DNA from: Leptidea sinapis
Taxonomy: Eukaryota > Arthropoda > Insecta > Lepidoptera > Pieridae
Assembly (NCBI RefSeq): GCF_905404315.1
Contig: NC_066275.1
Coordinates: forward strand, 2,418,001-2,482,000
Direction of reading: 5' to 3'
Length of the DNA stretch: 64,000 nucleotides
A program made the position numbers and the translations under genes. Positions 32,061-43,270 of the stretch are shown here, one piece after another. The first letter of the stretch is position 1, and the number at the start of each line of letters is the position of its first letter. The notes beneath the pieces are model-generated. The model had not been told where the DNA came from. It saw only the letters and a list, made by a program, of their open reading frames with translations, and did not search any database.

Positions 32061-33425
32061 TAGACCAGTGCCGAAGCCTTTGAAAATGATAAAAAGTAAA
32101 ACAAAATAATAGTAGGATGAAACCCATTTGAAAAGGACGATAGTATAACAAAAAATAAGGGAAAAATAAATTACGGGCGATCTGAGGTCGGGAAGTGGAA
32201 AAGGGGGGGGTGTTTTAGGGTAAGAAACGGTTTGTCTCGGTCCTATGGTAAAAAGTTAATTGGCAAAGTTGTAGATAATAAAGAGATCTACAACTTTTGT
32301 AATTACACTTTTTTCACTTAACCTCAAAATTTCTGAAGAATTCAAAACACCAAGTTTTTGGTTTTTTATTTATATCTTTTTCAAAAAAAATTTTTTCTAT
32401 AAAATTTGGTGAAAACTTACCTCATTATGTCCCAAATACACTGTAATTTATTTGATTTAAAATATTTATTTTTTCGCCTTATTTTAACTTAATATCAAAA
32501 AAGCACCCAAATTTTCAATCGAAAATTCTGACATCAAAATATCAGCTTTTTTCAAAAAGTTTGGGGGCTTTTTGTTCGTTCAAACATCTACTTTCTGATG
32601 GTAAATGTTCGGAAAATTTAAGTCCAACGAAAGGCATTTCATAAAGAATTCATACCTGTTGTTTCGTAGCAGCAAAAATATGGATTACGATTAATCAAAT
32701 CTATTTATAAATGTAAAAAGGATAATGATTCAGTGTTAAATTAACCTTTTTTTTCAATTTTATTGATTTTCTAATCCATATTTTTCCTGTTACTTAATAA
32801 CAGGTGTGAATTCTTTATGAAATGCCTTTTGTTGGACTAATATTTTCCGAACATTTACAATTGTAATTTATATTTTTTACACCATCAGAAAGAAGATATT
32901 TCAACGAACAAAAAGCCCCCAATCTTTTAGAAAAAGCTGATATTTTGACGTCAGAATTTTCGATTGAAAATTAGGGTGATTTTTTGATATCAAGACAAAA
33001 TAAGGCGAAAAAATAAATATATTAAATCAAATAAATTACAGTGTATTTGGGACATTAAGTTTTTCACCAAATTTTGTAGAAAAAATTTTTTTTGAAAAAG
33101 ATATTAATAAAAAACCAAAAACTTGGTTTTTTGAATTTTTCACTTAAATTTTGAGGTTATGCGAAAAAAGTGTAATTACAAAAGTTGTAAATTTCTTTAT
33201 TACCTACAACTTTGCCACTTAACTTTTTGCCATAGGACTTGTAGTTTTGCCGAAAATCGAGATAAACCGTTTTTTACCCTAAAACACTCCCCCTTTTCCA
33301 CTTCCCGAACTCAGATCGCCCGTAATTTATTTTTCCCTTAATTTTTGTTACATTGTCGTCCTTTACCAATGGGTTTCATCTGACTGTAATTTTTTTTGGT
33401 TTCAAAAATTATCGACCCTGGTCTA
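32061..33425. mobile_element. Foldback element D (long inverted repeat)
   Basis: Two arms of about 635 and 655 bases (32061-32695 and 32771-33425) are inverted copies of each other around a 75-base loop; the pairing sum stays near 65486 at both ends, so net indels are small. Outer tips 'tagaccag' and 'ctggtcta' are complementary; the flanks share 'ata', a possible 3 bp target duplication. Each arm holds a short hairpin ('aaagttgtaga...tctacaacttt') and no ORF. Foldback or long-TIR non-autonomous DNA element by structure; superfamily unknown. A one-arm relative lies at 24668. Confidence 0.85.
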
Positions 33426-33749
33426 ATAGTGATAATTATTAATGCATGATTTTTTTAAAGTATACTTTTTGACTTAGCCTTATAAGTTTTTTTTTGCTTG
33501 TAATATCATTCAAGATCTTAGATCAATTAAGTAAACAGTAGATTTGTAAGTGATTATACTGGCGTAAAAATTAAATCAAGTGAAAAAAAATGTGTAATAT
33601 ACTTCACAAGAATCCATTCCAGTTTTTCATAGTGCCTTAAATATCTATTGATATGATACTATAAGAAAATATCAATAATAAAAAGTTTTACAAATATCGG
33701 ATGGTGTAAAGTGATTTGATTTTTAAGTGAAATGTGGTCACACGTTTTA
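33426..33749. other. No gene seen
   Basis: AT-rich gap between D and E. Confidence 0.4.
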
Positions 33750-33950
33750 TTCCAACTAGAGCGTATGTGTCTTTTAATTTAGATTGAAGAGCGAGGAAGT
33801 TAGTTACGGGTGTCACAAAGCGAGCGTTTTGGTGCGAAATTGTTGAATTATGCGACGTTATAGTGAGCTCTTCTGTTGAAAGTTCTTTGGCTTCACGTGC
33901 AAACTAAGTACTGTAAAACTTTCATGACGGTAAAATAGAATGTGTTGTGA
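33750..33950 (+). repeat. Repeat E (copy 2)
   Basis: Direct partner of 26320-26530, about 80 percent alike over its core by eye. Confidence 0.65.
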
Positions 33951-34066
33951 TGTAATTCTGCTTGTATCTATTCATATATATTTTTGTATAGCTGTAAGGG
34001 TATAATTTACTAAACAGGCAATATTTGCATTCAGGTTTGCTATAAACATAATCGGCATAATACAAT

Positions 34067-34295
34067 TAAACTTGGTATAAAGTTAATAAATCAACAATAT
34101 GCAAAATGTTGACCATATCGCTGACAACACTGTCAATACAATGATAATTCTGAAGTTTTCCAAATGTCAAGCAGCTGTGCAAATAAACGCGGGAAACTTT
34201 ATACGTCCGATTAAACCATTCATAAGCAAAATATCTATTTGTAAATATTGTGCATATCATTAGCTTATTCTCAGTTATAACTTTATACCAAGTTT
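34067..34295. repeat. Inverted repeat pair, possible MITE
   Basis: 'taaacttggtataaagtta' (34067) recurs inverted at 34277-34295, 190 bases apart. No coding content; no clear target duplication. Confidence 0.4.
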
Positions 34296-34609
34296 ATGTG
34301 TAAGGCCGTAAATATATTAGTAGCATTTGTGAGTCATGGGAGAAATGAAATTCTGCAACTTCTAATCATGGGAAAATACAGATCATCCTACGTGCTGAAT
34401 GTAGAAAAATTAATGACTTCGAAATGTCCAGGAAAGGACTACTATTACTAGTGTGGAAAACCTGTTTTATTTGGCACAATATAGGACAAAGTTTGCTGAG
34501 CTGAAGGTCAACCTCCACTATGAGAACAATATCTGGAAATTACCAGCCATCTAGCTGCTAAGCGCCTTTATTTATTATTTACAAGCATCTACTCTTGATT
34601 GTTTGTGGA

Positions 34610-34740
34610 TAGATAAGTTATACTCACTCCCTACAGGTCGCGGGTTCGAGTCCCGCATCGTTCATAACTTTTGTTTTCAAATTTAATTTGTGTAATTAAT
34701 CCCAGAAAAGAGCGTTATCACTTTAAAAAATAACAAACAG
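34610..34740 (+). repeat. SINE-like repeat T (copy 3)
   Basis: B box 'gcgggttcgagtcccgc' forms a near-perfect T-arm, followed by the body shared with 1930-2070 ('taatcccagaaaag', 'cgttatcactttaaaa'). The A box region is poorly preserved. Confidence 0.65.
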
Positions 34741-37574
34741 TTTATGCTACCCTTTTCTGTATCACTGACATCTGCAATTGTTAAATATATTCTATGGTAT
34801 AGCAAAAAAGTTTAGTTTAGTTTAAATGTTAAGCGTATAACAAACATTCTTTGTTTTTATTTAAACACGAGTCGAAGCTTGTCTGAGATGTGTCTAACGG
34901 GTAAATTATATTCATAACTGGAAGATTTAGTTTATTTTGATAACAGACAGTTGCTGACAGCTGACAATAGTTGCGTTCCGTTCCTTTAAATATCGCTGAA
35001 CACTAATTCAGTTTATGTTATTGTTGCTTAAAAACGCTACAGTTAAAGACAAGTTAAACACTGAATTTTGGAAAAAGTTTAGAACAAATTTAGACGTTGT
35101 TTAAAGAGTTAGACACTGTTTAACAAAACACGTGTCTAAGCCATGTTGAAATTATTTTTTGTAAATATACCGTATATTTAATTACTTTGATTTAATATTA
35201 AACTCTCGTCCTATTACAATAGAAATCATACAGTACAAGAAAGGCGACCCATATTATAAAATAAATAAATTAGCCGCACCATTTGCGGTTCGTTTCACCG
35301 GTCACAAACTTACCCTAAGGACTCGGGTAGTTATAATGAAAGTTGCGGGTCAGTTGTGTAATATTGCATAGGGTCCATTCACACTACAGGTGATTTATTT
35401 TTATAATAATAAATGTTAGTAAGAAGCTCTGGAGTGTGAACTATTATATCCGCAATTTATAAATTTTTGTTTTGTAAAATATCAATAATATTTTGTTTAC
35501 CCCTGTAATTAAATACACACTCGATCACTTATTTAAAAAATTCATACATAATTTGTTTCTTCTACTTAAGAGCTAAGTGTACATTTCAGCTGCATTTTGC
35601 ATATTTTCAGGGATGAAATATATCAGAGAGGCTTGGTTATTGTAATAAGTAAAAACTTTCAATACACGTTAATACACCAAGTTCACACCTTAATTCTTCA
35701 CGTAAAAATATTACACGTCTGTATTTTAAAACTTATCATTACAATACTTAAATAATAAAAAAATTCTCTGCATACCATTTTCGTCAGTGTAAATAATGGT
35801 ACATTTTATGTCGTACTGTACAAGTAAGGTAAACCATAAGGAGTGTAATACAAAAACGCTACAAAGTAAAAGTTTATTAAGTCGGAAATATGTGTAGCAT
35901 TAAATTTCTGAATAACAGGTTTTGTCCTCCTATAATATAATAAAAACAAAATAACTTATTTTTTATTTTTAATATAATATCTAGCTAAGGTGTAAGTTTT
36001 GATATCATTTACAATATTTCTAAACATATTAGGTATTCTTATTACTAAATAAGGGATTTAACCCTTTATGCTTATTTTAATAGAATCCTTAAAACTACAA
36101 AAATTGTGTTTCTCTCTAGAGTTGTTTCAGAGAAAAGACTTTTTGAAAAGTGAGTAATAAAAAAAGATGTAATAATTTAAGAAAAGTTAATAATTTTGAG
36201 TATAATAAATAAAGATATTCTTATTTTGTTGCAGTCAGTTAATGTGAATATACCTTAGGTAACATCATGCATAGCCAATGTAAAAGTTTGGTCCCTGTAG
36301 TGTGAGGAAACTGGGACGAGTGTTGAAAAGTTGAATAATGTTCCACTAATCGTTATGTAGTGATGTTTTATTTATTGTGTTTCTCACACAACAGATGGCA
36401 TTATTCCGAAAACTTTGTTGCTTTTTGGCTAGTATAGTACTATCTATACTATAAAAGCTATACGGGATGTTACAAAACTACCCATAAAGCCGAAAGGAGC
36501 TTAAATGGGGCCCTATAACGAGTCCATTAATAATATTTAAGAACCGTAGCAACGCTGTATAACATACGGTACCCCAAAAAAAAAATTGTTTTCACTAATG
36601 TGCAAACTCTATTTTAGTAAAATTATAAACTACGCAGAATGTACCTACATTTCTACCTAATTCGGGGAACGACAAAGATGTTAAGGACCCTTAATAATGA
36701 AACAACCTAAACGAACACTAATTTTTTCATAATAAACGAAAAATTTAAAGAAACGGCTCAAAGGGTGCTCAGCTTTGCTCAATACATAACGTCGGGATAT
36801 GGCTTGCGTGGCATTTCGCACCATCGTCGGAAATATTGTTGCGAAAACCGATCCAACACGCTGTTCCTTCTCGGCAACCGTTGGGCAATCAGAGAAATAC
36901 GTATATGTCCCTCACATAACCATTTTGTCCATCCAAAATCTTTGTATTGAGGTAGCAAATTTATGAATGAAATATAGAAACACTATTAAAGTAGACAATT
37001 ATTGGGTAAAATGGGTACGTACGTTGGCCTTTCTGCTTTAATAATCTGGTTCCCTGACATGACACCTTACTAGAGTTGACAAAATATTTGGCTTTGATAA
37101 ATTAACTATATTTTTTACGATGAATTATGTAAAACGTTGTATTGCTTATCGAATGCTCAAATAAATAATAAGAATAGTCGCAGGTTGATCGAATTTTTTC
37201 ATACAATTAATTTTAGATTATTTATCCATGGCTGCTACAGTAACATAACTTGAACAATTGTGAAGTATCTGCTGATTAATTTAAGGTCAAGTAGATGACA
37301 CTCATGAGTGTTATAATTTATTAATAAACTTTAATGTGAAGAAGAAACAGTGTGCGGCAAGAAACTATTATCTTTTATAACTTAATATACTACTTCATCA
37401 TTTTACAAAGTATTTTAATTTCAACTTAAATGCTGCAAGAAAAATACTTAAACGTCACATATTCAATGACTTACAAGAGTAAGTTAAAAAAAATATAAAT
37501 TACTTAAAAAAACCCACAAGTGATATTTAGTACAGTAAACACACCATCCACAAATACTATAAAATATAAAATTG
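34741..37574. other. Long AT-rich stretch, no gene recognised
   Basis: 2.8 kb without recognised element. 36765-36950 has a less AT-biased composition and a 61-codon frame that I cannot assign. No splice-supported exon could be argued. Confidence 0.4.
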
Positions 37575-37880
37575 CTAAAAATGCTGATGAGAAAGCTCAT
37601 GGTCGCTCAGAGGACAGTGAAGAAGGCTATGCTCTGAGTTTCCCGACCAAATAGAATCAGAATTGGGGAGATCTGTTAGAGAACTAAAGCCGACGCCGTA
37701 GGCTAAATAACTGCAAAATTAAAGTGGCAGAGGGCAGGGCACATAGCTCGACGAACAGATGGCTGTTGGGTCAGTAAAATCCTCGAACGTCGACCACCGA
37801 CACGAAGGCGTAGTGTTGGTAAGCCCTCCACAAGTTGAACCGATAATTTGGCCAAGAACTTGTTCCAGCTGATATAATAA
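37575..37880 (+). pseudogene. RTE-like LINE C-terminal remnant (family P, copy 4)
   Basis: The plus strand reads decayed LMRKLMVAQRTVKKAML, then a KLKWQRAGHIARRTDG segment (about 37715), RRPPTRRRSVGKP (about 37790) and a poor end near 'gctgatataataatgatgat'. Several stops. It resembles the C-terminal 100 codons of RTE-type LINEs. Confidence 0.8.
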
Positions 37881-38254
37881 TGATGATGAGCATTATTTTC
37901 ACAATTTATGTATCTATAAATATAATGAAAACATTAAATTTTAACAGTATGACGCAGAGTTCCTTATGACAGTATCATCCAGCTACCAGACAGACTATTG
38001 GCTGGAATGACCTAACATAAACTTTTGGGATAGTTTTATACAGTATACTATCTCTATCAAGTTACCTGAGTAATTTAAGGTAGGATTAACTTAAAAAGAA
38101 AACACCATCGCTTAGTGGTTCAAAAATAAAATAATCTCTCGCCCGATGCCCGAGCTAACGACTAGACTGAGTACAAAGTGATGTCTAAGTGTAAGGAGTG
38201 CCGGGTCTTCACATAATTATTTTAAAAACCGCTTGATGCGTGAAATATTAAATC

Positions 38255-38575
38255 ACTTTTTTTATGACAGTAAGGGACGAGACGAGCAGGACGCTAAGTA
38301 ATTGAAACGCCCTGCCCATTACAATGCAGTGCCGCTTAGGATTCTTGGAAAACCCAAATTGTGAGCGGCACTATAACTGCGCTCGTCACCTTGAGACATA
38401 AGATATATTATGTCTCATTTGCCCAGTAATTTTATTAGCTATGGCGCCCTTCAGACCGAAACATAGCAATGCTTACACATTACTGCTTCACGGCAGAAAC
38501 AGGCGCCGTTGTGGTACCCATAATCTAGCCAGCATCCTGTGCAAAGGAGCCTCCCACTGGTACTTACTTTGACGT
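38255..38575 (-). repeat. Dispersed repeat B (copy 7, near full length)
   Basis: From the T run to 'gcaaaggagcctcccactgg'; both stem regions recognisable. Confidence 0.85.
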
Positions 38576-38589
38576 GTCATCAAAAAGTT

Positions 38590-38830
38590 GTCTGTATCTC
38601 AGCACATAGTAACGCACTTATTTATCTATATATATTTATAAGAGATTTCCACGTATATAGTCACTCATCACGATATCTCTGGAACCATAAGGCGTAGAGA
38701 CTTGAAATTTGGTAGGAATATTCCTTTCGCCGAGTAGAGGTCAGCTAAGAACGGATTTAAAGAAATTCCATCCGCAAGTTTTTTTTTTCATAACAGAACA
38801 ACGTCTGTCGGTTCCGCTAGTATATCTTAT
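38590..38830 (+). repeat. Probable SINE/LINE 3' repeat
   Basis: 'gatatctctggaaccataag', 'agacttgaaatttggtagga', and an ending 'tccgctagtatatc' have the look of a widespread arthropod LINE 3' end. Only one copy here, so low support. Confidence 0.3.
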
Positions 38831-39744
38831 ATTTTAGTTAAAATTAAGTCTTTCGTGCCCAAATAAAAAAATATTTCGTGGTTAAGTTGATATTACGGTT
38901 CCCGAAATCCTGCAGTAAGATCAAGCGATGTTTGCATATATTTATATTTATTTATGAAAGTAAATGAAGATGTTATTTTTGTTTTATAATTGGTTAGACA
39001 ATCGAGAAATAATTTACGAGATTTCCTCAAGTTACCTATTTAATACAGATACCGTAATTTATTTTTTTTCTCTAGTGACGCGGATGATTAAAAAAACATT
39101 TTTTTGTATTGTATCGAAACGTGGCAGAGATCAACTTGTAGCTCATAAAAATTTTAGATCTTTTCATTAATAATTTTACTTACAGTTTTGTATATTAAAA
39201 CCGCCTCATCTTGTAACTTATAATGTAAAATGTGTTTTTAAATAGCGCTTAAGTAGAATAGACGCATTAACTCTACACGATCTACCTGGGGATTAATTAA
39301 TGTTAAAGTAACTAAAAACATGTTGGAGATCTTGATGTTTGCAAAAGATTCAGTTGCTGAAACCATAAATACTGTAAAGTAAAATTATGTAGCTTTCAAT
39401 GGAATCTTGATCTTGCATTAAATTTTGTAAGACGTCGTAAAGAATGAGTTTAATTATTAAATAGCACACAAACATGAGTGACAGCAGGTATTTTTCGTAT
39501 ATCAGATAAGGTAAACTGGCAACAGGCTTACGTCATGGTAATTGGTGATGCAACTGCCCATGGACATCAAAACAACCCCACAGCTTTATTTTTTATATTT
39601 TTTGTAGTTAACCCTTTTATCGCACCAAAAATAATTGAAGTAGAAAAGTATGTGCATGTCTAAAGTGTAAAGTTTATAATTTGAATATTCTTCAACAATT
39701 TCTATAGTCTTTCAAAACTGAAAGCACCATTGTACAAGAAATAT
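38831..39744. other. No gene seen
   Basis: Two short AT-rich open frames (38964-39170 and 39478-39663) lack domains. Confidence 0.4.
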
Positions 39745-40110
39745 TAATTACTTTTTAACCGACTTCAAAAAAGGAAGAGGTTCTCAATTCGTCGGTATGT
39801 TCTTTTTTTATATTTGTTACCTCAAAACTTTCGACTAGGTGAACCGATTTTGATAATTCTTTTTTAATTTGAAAGCTGGTGCTTCCCGTGTAATCCCATT
39901 GTAATTCGGTCCAGATCTAACAATGGCATCTATGAGAAAACCATAAAAGTCTTAAATTTGCTATAGATACGTATAGCGAATCTCAATATTGCGCCAACCG
40001 ATTTCGATGATTCTTTTTTTATTGGAAAGGATATACTTCAAAGATAGTTTGGTGAGAGTTTAGTTAGGTTCTGATTACGGAATCCATGACATAGTAACGG
40101 AACTCTTCAA
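39745..40110 (+). repeat. Dispersed lepidopteran repeat Q (copy 1)
   Basis: Begins 'aaccgacttcaaaaaaggaa', contains 'ttacctcaaaactttcgact' and 'gaaagctggtgcttcc'. The reverse complement matches 56370-56765. Widely seen in Lepidoptera, from memory; non-coding. Confidence 0.65.
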
Positions 40111-40624
40111 TTATTAGGAGCAAATTAACGATACTCGGCCGCATCTTTTTTATGCTATCCGGATATTTAAGTCATCTACCAACATATAGTTATGGTCTAG
40201 TAATTATTGTCGTAGTTGAATATGATGATCAATCAACCTTAACGACTTTACAGTAAGGGTGCGCGATCTGTGACAGAATTTCTAACTGTCTGTAATCAAA
40301 TTGTAAAGCACTTGCGTTCATTGCTGCATTGAAAAATTTTGTATATATTTTGTATATTATCTACACATATTTAATTGTTAGTTAGTGTACTTCAAATTTC
40401 AAAGGCCTTTCATCAACTCTTACTTACGCGAGGAAAAATAAATGGAATGACATTTACAATATCTGTGCTATTGTTAAGCCTAACACGATGAAAAAAACCT
40501 TATGAAAACCTATTTATATGGTAGCTACTTTTCATTTTAATATTGAATCGAGAAATTGGAACATCTAACATTGATCATTTCTAGTAAAAAAAAAAAATAA
40601 TAATTATTGGTAGCAAGTTCTACA
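40111..40624. other. No gene seen
   Basis: AT-rich, no recognised element. Confidence 0.4.
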
Positions 40625-41180
40625 AAACGCAGGCATGACCACATTTGGAGTTTGCTCTCATCTCTGGTCTGGTACACTCCAGTATCAACTCGAACCATTT
40701 GAGCGTGTACTTGTATTGTCGGAGATCCAAGGCTCTATGAACAAATCGATCCCTTGACGTTTTTGTCGTTTCACTATCTGCCTTCTACCGCATTTATCAG
40801 GGGAAGTTTAACGAAAAACTGTTTGATGGTCTAATTCCTGCTGCCAAATTGTGCCTTCGCACGGCATACCTTAAGATTGGATATTATCCTCACAATACAG
40901 ATGTATGGGTTTTTTCACAATTAAGTCTCAAGGACATTTCTGCTATGTATTCCAAACTATACAATGGAATCCCATTGTATAGTTTGGAAATTTCGTCAAG
41001 GGATTCCTTGCGTGATACTTTAAGGACGTTACGATATGGGTACCGTCAAAAGCACCAACACTTTCTCAAAAAACGAGTATCACACCTGTGATCGCTCAGG
41101 TCTCGCAGGAGAAATTGCCGCGGTGATTACCTAACATTGGTTAACCCGTACGCACGTTTGTCCTACTCATCTATAAGGAA
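40625..41180 (+). pseudogene. LINE A C-terminal and 3' end, decayed (copy 8)
   Basis: Covers the MEYCCHLWSG region through the 3' end ('gcggtgattacctaaca'), with many substitutions and a deleted part near 40740. It contains the 18 bp perfect hairpin at 40950-40989. Confidence 0.75.
40950..40989. repeat. Perfect 18 bp hairpin
   Basis: 'ttccaaactatacaatgg', loop 'aatc', then the exact complement. It lies within the decayed LINE A copy 8, where other copies have no such pairing. Confidence 0.9.
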
Positions 41181-41189
41181 CTGTGAAAT

Positions 41190-41929
41190 TATTTTTGTAT
41201 AACATGTTAAGTTGTCTATTTTGTGTAATTATATTAGTAAGAAATCGCTGGTGCGTGGGTTATAGACTCATCACTTCAACTTATACTTGTACTTGGTATT
41301 GAAAATTGGTATCTGAAATAAGACATAAACTAAATATAGAATAATGTAAACAAAAGCGTCAAATACTATGGATGAAGAGGGATCACCAAAGCTTTCATTT
41401 AAAGATAATTTTGAAAAAAATATCACCCAAATAAACAATGATTTCTCTTTTTTGTGTGAATTGCTCAGTAAAACGTCAAAAGCCACGCGTAAAGTGTAAA
41501 AGCGTTCCCATTGTTCTGTCCTGCTTCGTGAAAAATCGTCACGCTTTTAATGAACGTAAGCCCCGGATAGTTATAAGAATTGGGATCAATTATTGGTTTT
41601 AGATTTAGTGGAAAAATTTTATACTTTCTACCTAGTTTTAAGTTTAATCAAGGCATCTGTAATAGTTATATACTTTACACCAATAGCTTGTTAAGAAAAT
41701 AATAGAGTTGTTAACCAGTAACGAGAAAAAATATATTTATTAAAGTCCATTGTTTTCGTCGATTTGCCAAGTATTATATATATATATATATATCAGCGTA
41801 ACGAGCAATAGGTTGTGGGTTGATTACAATTAATAGACTTAAATAGAAAATTACACTTTCTATTTTTTCCACAACTTTACCAGTCAGAGTGAGTTTAATT
41901 TTATGCAGTTGAAAAGAAATAATAATTAC
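41190..41929. other. No gene seen; TA microsatellite at 41775-41793
   Basis: Non-coding apart from a short (TA) run. Confidence 0.5.
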
Positions 41930-42620
41930 TTCCTTCGCCCTGTGGTTCCCCGGGACGTAAAAAGAATAGGGGTGTCCCAGGCCGAAGGGTGCCGTAAGAG
42001 ACGACAACGGGCTTTAGAAGTGGGAGAGTAACGCTGACGTCTTATGAAGAGAGCACGAGCAGGCCTGACTCATTCAGGTTAATTTAGTAGCCCAGTGCCA
42101 CTATGTTTCGCATAGGTTAGTGTCAAGGGCCAGAGCCCATTCCTCCCCCTCCACCCGAATATGACAGCGATCCTTAAAGAGATTTCACCCTAAGCGGGTA
42201 CCGGCTCTACCAGAGTCAGAGAATCCCTTCCCGAGCATTCTCGCTCGGGCCACCCGTCGTATTCTTGTGAGGGCATAGAACCGCGCATATCCGAGGACAA
42301 ACGAGGCAGCTACACTACGGCACCCCACTCCACGTTTAATGTGGACTCTTGCAATATTAGGAGAATGCACTCCATGCCGCCCACCACTACCTGGAGACGG
42401 CGCAGCCAGCCTTGTGTTTCCTTACGGAAACGCAGACATCTCGAACTACCTCGAACTATACGTCATATTTGACTTGTATATGGTTGCACGTTAGGGAGAA
42501 TTACTAGTGTCGCGTCGCAGCAATTTGGAGGGTAGGGACTTGACTACTCTCTGGCTCCATGTAAGATTTGAGGACTACGGCCCCAACCTATGAGTGTGTC
42601 TACAGGTCCCATACTGGAAA
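41930..42620. other. GC-richer block of unknown nature
   Basis: Composition changes sharply from the AT-rich surroundings. The minus strand has a 61-codon Arg/Ala-rich frame (42185-42370). Inner phrases such as 'ggtgtcccaggccgaagggt' suggest part of a repeat family, but there is one copy only and no recognised domain. It could be a fragment of a LINE or another element. Confidence 0.35.
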
Positions 42621-42707
42621 CGCAGAAATCATAGTCGTGTTTAGCACTACAAGTCAGCAGATTGGGATAGGGTTCGTTCTTTTTTTACATCCTACCCTTG
42701 GCGCAAG

Positions 42708-42992
42708 TGTGCACGTGTCGTGCGAAGGTGGAATTCGGCGGCAGGAATCAGGTGAAACACCTCTTCGGAAGACTCCCATTGATAAATGCGGTAGACGACA
42801 AACAATGAAGCGATGTCTCTACGCAACGCCAAGTTATCCAGCCGTTCACAGAGCACTGGGTCCCAGACATTTTGAGCTGCTCTGCGTTGCATGCGGTCAA
42901 ATGGATCGAGCTGATACTGGGGTGCGCCAGTTCAAAGATGACAGCAATACTCCATATGTGGCCGGACCTGTAAAGCACAGGCCTGGCAGTTA
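42708..42992 (-). pseudogene. LINE A C-terminal piece, inverted (copy 9a)
   Basis: The minus strand reads the PHMEY(C)-RAAQNVWDPVLCERLDNLALR region and YRIYQWESSEE to AEFHLRTTR. It ends at 42992 where a plus-strand piece of the same family begins. Confidence 0.8.
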
Positions 42993-42996
42993 CCCT

Positions 42997-43270
42997 GGAT
43001 ATAGCGAAGGTTTTGATCGTGTATGGCATAAGGCGCTTCTCTCACATTTTCCATCAGCTTTCCTAGAGCTTATGCAAGTGGACCTCCAGCTTTCTCACTG
43101 GGAGCAGCATACAGGTCGTTCTTGACGGTAATTGCTCGAACGCGAAGCCGTCGACGCTGTACGCCTACCTCAATGGCCAAGATTCCTCTGCTGTTACAAG
43201 ACAATGTGGGCGGCGGTGATCACTTAGCGCTAGTACGCTCGTTTATCCTCCCTTTCCATAAAAAATTACT
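42997..43270 (+). pseudogene. LINE A RT-core piece and 3' end (copy 9b)
   Basis: The plus strand reads EGFDRVWHKALLSHFPSAF (reverse transcriptase palm upstream of YADD) and, after a jump at about 43175, the family's 3' end with 'gatcacttagcgctag' and a short A tail. Head-to-head with piece 9a, so the copy is rearranged. Confidence 0.75.

Noticed and set aside
32061..33425. Foldback D as a Polinton, hAT or piggyBac element
   Set aside because: No transposase or capsid-type coding sequence, no TTAA or 8 bp target duplication; class left open.
34630..34665. Functional tRNA gene at the strong B box
   Set aside because: The T-arm is good, but the D-arm region and acceptor stem are missing and the body of repeat T follows.
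36765..36950. 61-codon frame as a host exon or transposase piece
   Set aside because: Composition is somewhat raised in GC, but I could not match any domain, splice signals or repeat partner.
42568..43125. 185-codon plus-strand open frame
   Set aside because: It runs through unassigned DNA, antisense LINE A and sense LINE A; only the last part is genuine LINE coding sequence.
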